Origin: Trebouxia sp. TZW2008
Lineage: Eukaryota; Chlorophyta; Trebouxiophyceae; Trebouxiales; Trebouxiaceae
Assembly: GCA_002118135.1 (NCBI GenBank)
Contig: BDIU01000399.1
Span: forward strand, 186,204 to 250,203
DNA length: 64,000 bases
Direction of reading: 5' to 3'
Shown: positions 1-9,919 of the stretch, piece by piece
Layout of the letters: every line of letters starts with the position of its first letter
Numbering within the stretch: position 1 is the first letter of the stretch
Program-made: the position numbers and the translations under genes
The notes under the pieces: generated by a model
Told to the model about the DNA's origin: nothing
What the model saw: the letters and a program-made list of their open reading frames with translations, nothing else
The model's database searches: none

Positions 1-1645
1 CTTGCACTTTGCTTGAAATGAGTGCTGTCAAGGTGTTACACGTCATGGTGCGTTGACTGTACAGTGTGACAGCTGACCTCATCTTTGAGTCTGAGCTGGC
101 CAGCATCGATGTGCTTTTCCACCTTGAGCATGGTGGATATGATGCCCTGATCTGTGCTGTACAGCTTCCACAGCAAGCCCCTGACTTTGGCTGTCAGGCG
201 GCGTGCAGCCAAAGCTTGGCTAGCCATCTCCTCATCAGCAGCTTTGGCAGGCACCAGAATACAGTTCAGCCAAGCTGCAAACGCGGCCTCCTGCTTTTCT
301 AGCCACACTCTGCAACCCATGCAAGCACTTTACAGACTGTCACAATCACAGGGGTGAGGCAGGCTGGCGAGCTGCTGCATCAGTGTCAGCACCAGCATGA
401 TTGCGACAGATCATGCTGCAAATTGTGGTGATCCTTGCTTGTTTTGCATGTTTCAGGCACACACTGGAGAACACGCTTTTGCAGAATGGCAGGACTCATG
501 CAAAATAAAATAAATGCAAGGGATTTGCTGCTGTCTGCCTGCACACAGCCTAGGGACCAGCCACCACGCAGCACTCCTGTACCCTGAATGGAAGAAGCTG
601 AAGCCTTTGTGAGCTTTGGACCCTTGTTTTGCTCTGTCGCCTGCTCTGTTTTGCCCACTAGCCGCAGCCGGTGCTGGCTTGAGAGCAAGCCCCTCTGCTG
701 GTACAGAGTCTGACTGCTGGTTGACTGACAGCCTCAAGGATCTCAATGGTGCTGCACCAGGCCTCCTCATGCGCAGCCTTGGCCTTTCCTTTGTTGCCTT
801 TGCCTTCTCGGGGGAGGCAGCCATTTCTTCCAGCCTTTCTGCAAGTGATGCCTTAGGCATAGCCTCTACAGCATATCTGCTTAGGCCTGGTGTGGAGCCA
901 GGCTGACGTCTGTTGGATGTGGCTACTGTGCTGTTGCGCATAGCTGCCTCAAACGTGGGGTGGCCTGGTGAGATGCCGCCAAGTCTTTGACTCTTGACCA
1001 CCTTCTGTCCTGTTGGTGTTGCAGGCAGGACGGCGCCTTCCTTGCATGTGCTGCTGATGGCTGACGCTGCACGCTTCACAGCCGCATACATGAGTGCACT
1101 AGGTGGCGGCGCAACAGCCTTGCCAGACAATGAGACCAGCAGCGTTGTTCTGCGCCATGTGAACTGTAGGCTGTCATGCAAAGCAGCAGCCTCAGCGGGA
1201 TGCCAGCTGACAAGAATGCTGATAGACTGTTCAGCTGGCACTGACATCTTGTTCAAGCTGTCAAAATGGACCTTGAGACCAGGAATGTCAGAAGCGCTGC
1301 TCATTGAAACCTCCTGCATGTGCAACAGAGGTCGTTCTATCTGATGAGATGAATGTGGTGAAGTGAGACAAATCAGCAAATTTGATAGCCTGTTGTCACC
1401 TGTTGCTGCTGGTCCAGATTGGCCACCAACAGTTCCAGTGTCTTTGAGCACCCCACCTTCAAGGTGCCAAAATCCAAGATTGGAGCCTGCAGCATGTAAC
1501 AGCTGAGCTGAGCTATGTAGAGCTTGCAGTGCAACTGCAAGCTGACAGGTGTTGGGGGACAAGTTACCTGCATAAACCTTTTCAGGTCAAGTGTGCAAGC
1601 TGCTCTCCGGACATCTTTGCCTGGCGTGTGTGGCACTGCTGCCAT
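1..1645 (-). CDS. ASPM: ASPM-like spindle/centrosome protein, N-terminal part (truncated by window edge)
   Basis: Exons read on the minus strand: 1645-1568, 1486-1400, 1340-583 and 309-78, with the gene running off the left edge. Phases agree (0, 0, 2, 0). Exon 2 opens an ASH (ASPM-SPD-2-Hydin) immunoglobulin-like domain with the hallmark PILDFGTLKVG, completed in exon 3 by ISILVSWHPAEAAALHDSLQF and LLVSLSGKAV. About 170 residues of basic, Ser/Ala/Pro-rich disorder follow. Exon 4 carries VWLEKQEAAFAAWLNCIL and LWKLYSTD, matching the block that precedes the calponin-homology domains of ASPM; those domains and any IQ repeats would lie outside the window. ASPM organises spindle poles and microtubule minus ends. 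The first ATG in the open frame (1645) was taken as start. Intron 1 is 81 bases, in frame and without a stop, so its retention would be tolerated. Confidence 0.75.
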
Positions 1646-2012
1646 TGTGCCAAAACTACTTGATACGCTCACGGCATGCTTTGCAAGGTTGCTACCGCCG
1701 CGGCGCTTCTGTTCAAACGGGTGCTATCTCTGTGATCATATGAAAGCCGCGCGATAGGCGGGCAGATACGCCTACAAGGCTTGTGGTACATCCTTGATCC
1801 TCTACATGAGTATGAAGCAGGCTTCAGGCAGCAGTTTTGCCCACAGCTGCTCTTTACGATGATTCAGGTCACGTACAGCTTCTCAACTGCTGAAATGGTT
1901 TCAACGAGCACGACTGAAAACGCTGAGCAGAGCAAATGACTGAGCCTCGCATGCGGCGCACTCAGTATAGTGCGGCTGTCATCAATGTTGCGCACACTTG
2001 CTGACTGCTGCA
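1646..2012. promoter_or_regulatory. Bidirectional ASPM/BBS2 promoter interval
   Basis: The 367 bases between the two divergent start codons hold no supported exon on either strand and must contain both 5' UTRs and promoters. There is a GC-rich patch near 1690-1705 (CCGCCGCGGCG). No TATA box or other known factor site is clear. Confidence 0.5.
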
Positions 2013-5000
2013 ATGCTGCAGTCTGTCTTTCAGCTGCACTTGAGCGGTAGGTGCTAGATCACAGTGATCACTTGCGCTTACCCTCTCTCTGAGACACCTG
2101 ATCACATGCCTTTGACGCAGATCCGATAGCTGCTGGTCTAGCAGCTGTTGGCAAGTTCGACGGTCGACACCCTTCGCTAGCTTACGCAACCACAGGGGGA
2201 CAAATTTGCATACACAGTCCCCATGCCTCAGAAGGTCTGCCCACACTGCAGTATCTGAACATCAACAAGGAGATAACAGCTTTGGCTGCTGGTCAGCTTG
2301 ACACCTCAAACAACAGGGATGTTCTGTTGGTTGGCACAAGCAGCAGCATACAGGCATATGATGTGTTTGCCAACCAGGACCTGTTCTTCAAGGACATTCA
2401 GGATGGCGCAAATGTCCTCTCAGTGGGTCAGCTGGGCTGGACAGGCATACCTACTGTTCTTGTGGGGGCCACAGGGTCTGCACTGGCAGTGGACTCCAAA
2501 GGCAATGAGCAATACTGGACGGTTGCTGGCGGCAGAGTTTCAGCACTGACCCTCAGCAATGTTGGCGGCAAGGGCAAGCAAGAGCTGCTGATGGGCTCAG
2601 ATGACTTCAGCATCAGAGCCCTTCATAAGGACTCAGTTGTGCTGGAGGTCACAGAAGCTGATCAAGTTGTTGGGCTAGCGCCTCTGACAGGCACTCAATT
2701 TGGTTATGGACTGGCAAATGGCACTGTGGGTGCATATGACCGAAGCAACCGAGCTTGGCGGGTGAAGAGCAAACACACCCTGACAGCTTTGTGCAGCCAT
2801 GATGTAGACGGTGATGGACAGCTTGAGCTGATCAGTGGTTGGTCAAATGGTCGGGTGCGTCCCACTTCCTGCTGACCTGCAAGCGCATCACTTGCTGTAT
2901 GACTGTTTGCCGAAGGCAGCCGATCTTGGATGAATATATGCATGTCTCAGAATGCTTCGATGCTGACAATTGCAACATCCAAAGCAGTGTGCATTATGCA
3001 GATAGAAGTGAGAAAGCCCAAAAGCGGTCAGCTTGTTTTCAAAGACACTATGAGCGGCAGCATAGCAGCCATCACAAAAGGGGACTATAGGGGTGATGGC
3101 GCTGATCAAATTGTGGTGTGTGCTGCAAACGGTGAGGTGAGCCCTGCTCAGCTCACATTATAGTGGGCACCCTTGCAAGCCTTGCCTGGTTGCTTTCACC
3201 ATTGGCAGCCGCTTTTGCTCAAGTGTCTTTCGCTGTGACATGTGGCTTTGGGGATACAGATCTGAAACAGGAAGCGACGTGTGCCCTTCATGCCATTGCC
3301 TCTGTGCTGCTTGGCCGCAAACTGTGAAGATGCTGCTGGATGCAACATCCTGTGTACTGATGGCCTCATTCACCAGCTGCAGTCACATGTACACAAGTTG
3401 CCTTGCATGAGAAGCCTTTGCTAGCAAATCTGTGCTGGATCACTACCAAGCAGCTCCATGCAGGTCTATGGCTGCCTGACTGTAAGTAAAGCCAAATCTA
3501 CAATATGACGAGATGCTACAGGACTCAGTAAAGCACTTCATGCAGGTGCGGGGCTACCTGCCAGTGGACCCCCATGCAGCCCCTCCCCCTCAGCTGTTGG
3601 CAGCCAACCAGGCCTTGGAGCTACAGGAGCTTGCTTTGCGCAAACAAGAGCTTCTCTTTGAGCTGAAAGGATACCAAGTCAACAGGGTTGCAGGTACAGC
3701 TCGCAATTTTGCAGACATTTCACATGCGAAGACATTTGCGTTACTTACTCACCACGTGCATCATGAGCACCTTGAGGCACTGTGGCCGAGTGCTGATGTG
3801 CCATGAAGGGTTCTTCAGCAACCCAATCTCAAGAAAATCAGCTGTTGCTTGACGTGGCCTCAAGCTTGCATCTGATGAAAAGTTGGTCATGGAAAAGGAG
3901 CAAGGCTGTGTTTTCATGTGGGCAAAGAGCATGCTTTCATTTTGCTTGGGGACATACAGCCTATGACATACCTGTCCTGATTTGTAGTAAGGCACCTGCA
4001 GGCCCAGGTGATGCACAAGCTGCACACATCATTCCTCCAGACACAAGCATCCAAACAGTGGTCATGGCTGACACCGTGCAGCACAGCTGCAGCCTGGCTG
4101 TGACCACAAACCAAGACACTGTCGTCCGAGGAGTCATGCTCTTTGCTGAGCAGGTGCGACAAGCTTGTGCCACATGCTGCTCTTGCTTATTCACTGCAAC
4201 ACATGATGTGCATGCACACAACATGCGCCCCAAACTTGGGCCGCATCCTTTCAGGTATGTATCTTTTTAGCAGACCATTCCCCTGCATGGCTGCAGCACG
4301 CATGCCGGCAGCCTTCAGCTTCTTTTGTGTCTACATCCAAAAAACAGCCTGTCCACCTTATTGGCATGGCTGCATGGATGTGATGCTGTTGTTTGCATTG
4401 TGAGTACAGCTCTTGCTGTTCAGGTCTTTGAAGGGGAGAGCGTCTTTTACTACCCTCAGAACCCCGCAGCAGAAGTGGAAGTCCCCATGCTGCTGAAGAA
4501 GGATGCAGCTGTTGATGTCTCAATCAAAGTATGCGTTGCTATCTCTTCTCATAGTACCAAGCTTGACTTGCCCATGCGGCCTTCACAATGGCGCCAGGTA
4601 GCGTATGAGAAAAGGCAAACTGAATCTGTATGCATTTGATCAAGGTGCAAGCAGCTTATGCCTTAGGCTGCTGTGACGCAATCAAACCCAAGTATTCAAG
4701 CCAGAATGACAAACTCTGTCAGGGCACGCACGCTGCACAACTGCATGGCCCTTTCTTGCATATGAGTAGGCTGTGCTGTTCTGCAGGTCATGGTTGCCAA
4801 ACAGGGAGGCAGTGTGTTTCATGTGTTTGAGTCACAGCTTCGGCTGCCCAAGTTCTGCATGTATGCCCCAGCTGACCGGGAGGCTCTCCCACCTGCTGCT
4901 TCTTCTGTCACCTTCAACATCACAGAGAGACCAGCCAGGTCAGTAAAGGGTCATCCTCAAGCTTGTATTTGATTATAAAAGCTTGAGTGCCCAGACCTGC

Positions 5001-7311
5001 AAACGTTTGGTGTGCAGCAGGCACAAATCAGGTGCTTGCACACTCCCAAAGCATTGTATTGCAAGGCTTGAGGAAAGCAAGGGTCCATAAGGGACACATG
5101 GTTGATTGTCTCTTGCACACATCAAAAGCCATGTACATCTGGACCACTGATGCTGCATGTATGCTGCAAAAGACAGTACATGTGTCAGGCTGACATGTCA
5201 GTAATATGGAATATATGCACCCCATGATACACAGCAGCATTAAAACCCTCTGCACCACAGATGCTGCATGTTTGCTGCTAAGAACAAAAAAACCCTCTGT
5301 TGAATGTGCTAGTGACGGTACAGGCTTCCATCATGAGCTAGCCTCAAAAAACGGTCTTCAAGAGATGGTGGCAGACACTGTCATGCATGGCACATCATAG
5401 GCAAGAGTCACTGACAACAAAGCATAACCGCAACAGCTGCTGGGGCATTCTGTATGTAGTGCAATTTTGAACTGGCTTGCCTATTTATTGCACCAGCGTT
5501 TTATGCCTACACTATTTGGTTGACCCCTGGGCAGGACAAACAGGTGCTATGATTGCAGAGTGGCAATGTGGGTTGAACACAGTTTTGGTACAGAAAATGG
5601 CGTGCAGCATGGGCCTGAGGGAGTGGAGGCTCACTTCATGTCCCTGCGTGATGGCAGACCCCTCACCTTGTCTATGCAAGGCACCCAGGCATGCTGTCTA
5701 TCCCGGACCTGCGTTGACCCAGTTCATTGAACAGCATACTGACAGCTTACAATGATGACTCTGTCTGCATGAATGTACTGAAAGGCCAAGGAGCTCAAGG
5801 TCAAACCAGATGGGTCTCTAAAACAGCTTGCAGCATTGGCTATGCCGGCCATGTTGGCTCACCTCCTAAGGTTGAAATGGCAGCATGAATGAGGCATGTG
5901 TGCTTTGCCTTATTTTTCTACACCAATACAGTCAATGTTGCAGATTGGCTTGCAGGTGAGAATACGCACAGATGACCTGGAGCTGGCTGGAACAGTCGTA
6001 CAAGATGCAGCTGCCTACCTGGGTGTGACTGATCTTGAAAGCACTACTAACTTTCCTACCCAAATGCAAGAGTTCCAAGCAGTGCTTGCAAAGGTGACTG
6101 TCTCCTGCACTCTTCTAGTCAAGCAAGATTTTTGCCTTGGTTGCTTAGTTTGATCTGCATGTGTTGCTTGAATCTGAATACATTGCATGTGTCACATTGC
6201 ATGTTGCCTTTGAGATCACGGTTCAGGTGAGATGCCAAACTGCGATATAACAGTGTTTTTGACAGTGAATGATTCAACAGTATGGCAGTGTTTGCTGATG
6301 TAATACAGGTGGATGAATGCAATAGCAACCGGCTGAAGATGATGGCAGAGGCTGCAGACAGCTCAACCGCAGTCAAGGTCCTTGCGGTCAAGGTGCTCCC
6401 CTTGCAGTCTTCTGTAGTCTGAAGTCATCCCTGCCCTTTACACACCAGTGTTGAGGCACACTCAACTGTGGCACCATTGCCCTGAGTGCATGACTCTCCA
6501 AACATCGTGCTGTGCTGGTTTATGCTGCCCTGCATATGTATGCTCTCAGCAGACAAGTGTCTGAGGGCATTGATTTTGGCAAATTGGAAATCAACAGCAC
6601 AATCGTGATTGTGAAATGTTTCATTTCTGGAACATGCTGTTTTGTGGTGCTCAGGCTGAGGATGCCCGGCTTCTAGGAGAGACTGCCATCATGAAGAAGA
6701 TGTACAATCAACTGCAACATCTGAACAGGTGCTGCTGTCTGTCGTGTCATTTGCATTCATGCCAAATACCAGGCATGACTGCATTTGAGCTTGTTGCCTC
6801 AATGCTTTGCTGTTACCTGCTGTTTTGCTTGCTGGTTCTGCACTCCAAGGACCCTCAGCTTGAGTACGGCATAGATGGCACGCAGTTCGTGCTTATTGAA
6901 GGTCTGAAATGAAAAAAGCCAGAAAAGAAAAGTCTACGTCGTTAGGCGTCATAACGGGAGCCTCTGTCTCAAGAGGCAGCCCAGGGTTGCAGCTTTCAAA
7001 ACAGCAACCAGCAAAGAATTGACCTGTGAGGGCCAGCCCTTTCTCTTCAGCGTCTATAGGTTGACTGACTATGTATGCAATGCAACTCGGCATGGAATGC
7101 ATGCAGGCAGCTTACCATGGACCATACCAAAAGGGCTACAAATCACAGCGAGCTGCTGGACGCCCTGAAGCTGGTCAACAACATGATCCAGCATGCAGCC
7201 AAGTTGAGAGTTGGTGGACCATCTGCGCAGCTTGTGACAGCTTGCAGAGCTGCCATCAAGGCAAACAATACTGCTGCTCTGCTCAAGATCATTAAAGACG
7301 GTCGTGCTTGA
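2013..7311 (+). CDS. BBS2: Bardet-Biedl syndrome 2 protein (BBSome subunit BBS2)
   Basis: Twelve exons: 2013-2046, 2121-2854, 3002-3136, 3546-3693, 4002-4153, 4424-4528, 4787-4938, 5559-5688, 5956-6093, 6309-6392, 6655-6728 and 7107-7311; 2091 bases, 696 residues (human 721). Phases agree at all 11 junctions. The protein follows BBS2 end to end: start MLQSVFQLHL, then AAVGKFDGRHPSLAYATTGG, the N-terminal beta-propeller (LLVGTSSSIQAYDVF, FGYGLANGTVGAYDR, LISGWSNGR), VRGYLP, FHVFESQLRLPKFCMYA, the GAE-like part (VEAHFMSLRDGRPLTLSM), IRTDDLELAG, and the C-terminal helical hairpin (GETAIMKKMYNQL, NHSELLDALKLVNNMIQ, AALLKII). BBS2 is a structural subunit of the BBSome, the coat that carries membrane proteins out of cilia with intraflagellar transport, so the organism probably makes flagellate cells. 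Intron 8 would need a GC donor (5689). The start is fixed by a 34-base first exon whose phase fits. Confidence 0.95.
6910..7025. repeat. Dispersed hairpin repeat, copy 1 (BBS2 intron 11)
   Basis: This segment shares a core with segments at 13150-13257 and 57968-58045. The shared core is an AGAAAAG-type stretch, then (A/G)GCGTCAT, then an AGCCTCTGTCT hairpin closing with AGAGGC, then GGGTT/GGGTA; copies 1 and 2 also share AGCAA(A)GAATTG further on. In this copy GCCTCTGTCTCAAGAGGC folds into a short perfect stem. It lies inside an intron and has no coding potential of its own. Confidence 0.5.
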
Positions 7312-7379
7312 GGTGGTGTCATCAATGTGAAATCAAATTGCTTTTGCTTTGACTTGCTGTGTCTTGTGTGTTCACCAGG

Positions 7380-7384
7380 TGTAA
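7380..7384 (+). terminator. Candidate TGTAA polyadenylation signal of BBS2
   Basis: TGTAA lies 69 bases after the BBS2 stop. TGTAA is the common green-algal poly(A) signal. The assignment rests only on the word and its position. Confidence 0.35.
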
Positions 7385-7715
7385 AAGGGCTCTAAATCTG
7401 ACATTGCATACTAACTGTGTCGCCCTGTTATTGTCACCGTGTCTTAAGGCAACACAAGAGCAAAGCAGATACATCTGTAGCTAAATAGTTTGCAGGGCTC
7501 TTGATCGTGACATCTGTAGATGACCCAAAATCAAGGTCAGTTCAAGCCTTGTGCCTTTATTGGCAAGACGAATGCATGGTCTAATATGCAGTAGTAAGCC
7601 ACAGAATTTTGTAGTACAGCATGCTGAGGACTTCAGAACATACAGGTCAGAAATGTCTTCTGTAAGTGCTAAAGTACAAGTCATACAGATAGTACAGAAT
7701 CTGAAGGCATCTGCC

Positions 7716-9628
7716 TCAGCTTACGCCAATGCATGTGATGAGCTTGACCCTGCCCCCATACCGCATAGAGACTGCAGGGTACACTTTTGCTGGCAGATTC
7801 CAAAATGCTACCCCCAAATGCGTGCCATTCACCTCAAAGCTGCATTGCCTGGCATCCATGTCAACATGGACTGTCACTCTTGTGCCATCAGAGTCATACT
7901 TTGTGCCGTAAGGAACAACATGATATGACTGATTGCCATACAGCACCTTCTCTGCTGGTGCCAGAGGGCAACCAAAGTCATCAGAGCAGCAGTCACACTT
8001 CTGAGCACTTGCTGCTATGGATCCATTACTACCCATCATCCAGCACCCTGCCTGATTGCCTAGCCACCTGCACGTGTCATCTGAGTGATAAGCATGGTGC
8101 ATTTCACATCCTTCGCCAACCAGTTTGTACTGTCAAATATAGCCCAAGCCATGTCAACCATTTTGGTCAGTACCAGGCCAAGTCATGAAGCAGAGGACAG
8201 ATTCCTGCTGAGGAAGATGCTGAGAACAATGCTGCGAAGCATTGACCTTTGCATCAAATATGCAAATATGGCTCTGCAAGCATGCACATGTTTGACAGAC
8301 CAAGCTTGGTCATGTCAGGAAAAAGACAGCAGCATGGGCGCTTGCCTATTCATGTCTACAGAACTGGCAACCAAGCCAATGCAAGGATAAGCTTTGCAAG
8401 CATGCAGGTCTGACAGGCCATGCAAGGCAGTAAGCAGCAGGACAAGCGCTTGCCTGCTCATGTCTGCTGAGTCATCAACCAAGCCAATCCATGTACAGCT
8501 GCTGTACCGCTCTACAGACAGGTGAATGACATAGCAACCAGAGCCGGCTTTGAGGCAGTGCCTGCTGCGGGCGCCCTGGTGCTGTTGAGACTTGAATTCA
8601 ATGACGTCGATGTCTGTGCATGCAATGTCTGGCCCAAGCTCATCCCAAGGTCTACGCGCATACTGCCTGCCCAGGTTAGGCTGATCCTGTGCCTGCTGAC
8701 TGTGCTTGACTACTGCTATCTCCTCGGGTGACAACAGCTCCAGACCCTGGACCACTCTTTGAAGAACAGCAGCTGGAATGCTGTGCAGTTGCAGCGCTGG
8801 CAGTATGCTCTCCAGTACATCTCTGAGAGTATGGTCAGGCTTCTTGCTGAGCTGATGCTTCCCCCAACGAATGACGGCTTCTAGTACACTGACTTCTGTC
8901 GCTTTGAGGTGGGCAGCTGACAGGCAGAGGTACAGCGCGGAGGGTGAGAAGTCTAGGAAGGTTGTTGGTGTGATCAGCAGAGTGGAGCACTTCTCAAGGG
9001 CAAGAAGCTCCAGCTGTGGCATGTTCAAGGGGCCTGCTCTGTCTAATACAGCACTGATTGCAGTGCCTTGCAAGACTGTCTGATCTCGGAGTTGCTGCAG
9101 CAGGCTGTCTTCACACTGAGGGATGTTGTACTGCCGCGCTAGCTCACATGCCTCCATCATTTGAGTGACGTCTGCAAGCACGACAGCAATTCATGAATGG
9201 CACTCGATTGAGGCAAGCCAATGTTAGACTGGGTATGCCCAGTGTGTTTCAGTGCAACAGGCTGGTGGAACAGCTATTGCTGCAAAATCACTTGCTTGAC
9301 AGCTTTGACCACCTGTGCTCTGGGTTTCGAGAGTGTGCAGGTAATGCAGTATTAGCCTTAGGGGGCCGGCTTTGACCTGGGGCAGCTTGATCTCTGTTAG
9401 CTGACTCTCTTGCATTCCGCCAAACATTAAGCCGCGAAAGAAGTCTGAGCGGGCGGCCAGGAAAGCACGATTCGCATGTACACGTTCGCCATGATTGCAC
9501 AGGAAGACGACGTCCCAAAAGGCGCTGCAATACAGCAGCTGACTGCAGTCACTGATCAGCTGTGTAAACTGAGGTGCAGCTGACAGGTTGACACAGGAAT
9601 TTATCGCAGCGACTGGCCCTCGCTCCAT
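7716..9628 (-). CDS. BTB-BACK-SPRY domain protein (candidate CUL3 E3 adaptor)
   Basis: Exon 1 (9628-9313) holds a BTB/POZ domain: WDVVFLCNHGERVHANRAFL, ARSDFFRGLMFGGMQES and LPQVKAGPLRLILHYL. Exon 2 starts at 9171 in matching phase and gives the BACK domain (VTQMMEACELARQYNIPQCE, LLITPTTFLDFSPSALYLCL, AVIRWGKHQLSKKPDHTLRD). SPRY-type strands follow: IFDSTNWLAKD near 8150, then RVTVHVDMDARQCSFEVNG and GVAFWNLPAKVYPAVSM at 7740-7880. BTB-BACK proteins usually deliver substrates to CUL3 ubiquitin ligases, with SPRY as the substrate-binding part; that role is inferred. The ATG at 9628 follows a TTG-initiated extension and is preferred. Exon borders between 8520 and 8100 are unresolved because the SPRY strand 'GLV..(S/V)DM' is present in three tandem copies. 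GTAAGC just before the 7716 stop could be a donor to another exon. Confidence 0.8.
8278..8490. repeat. Tandem duplication inside the BTB-BACK-SPRY gene
   Basis: Bases 8278-8388 and 8398-8490 are direct copies sharing GCATGCA, TGACAG(A/G)CCA, the GCTTGCCT(A/G)(C/T)TCATGTCT block and AACCAAGCCAATGC/CC. Both encode, on the minus strand, IGLV followed by a (A/V)DM(S/N)RQA block. A third, more diverged relative (GLVLTKMVDMAWA) near 8150-8185 continues into the recognisable SPRY domain and is probably the expressed one. Confidence 0.6.
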
Positions 9629-9919
9629 GCTGATCAAAAGCTCTGCTGTACTGCCGTTTCTGTCCTGCGTCGGCCAACGGTTTGGTCAAACATCATCTGC
9701 GACACCAGATTTGCGAGTTTCCGTTGCTTTGAAATCTGAAGCTTGCAGCTCAGCTGAGAGGTCTGCAGACCTCCAGAGGAGGCAGCACAGCGCATGAAAC
9801 GTTGCGCGCTGCTCACACATGTCCATGACGCTGCGACAGTCAGACTTGCAATCGGAGCAATTTTGCTTTGACATGCATTGCGTCCTGTGACCTTGTACGC
9901 TGGGCAGTCTTTGCAGCAC

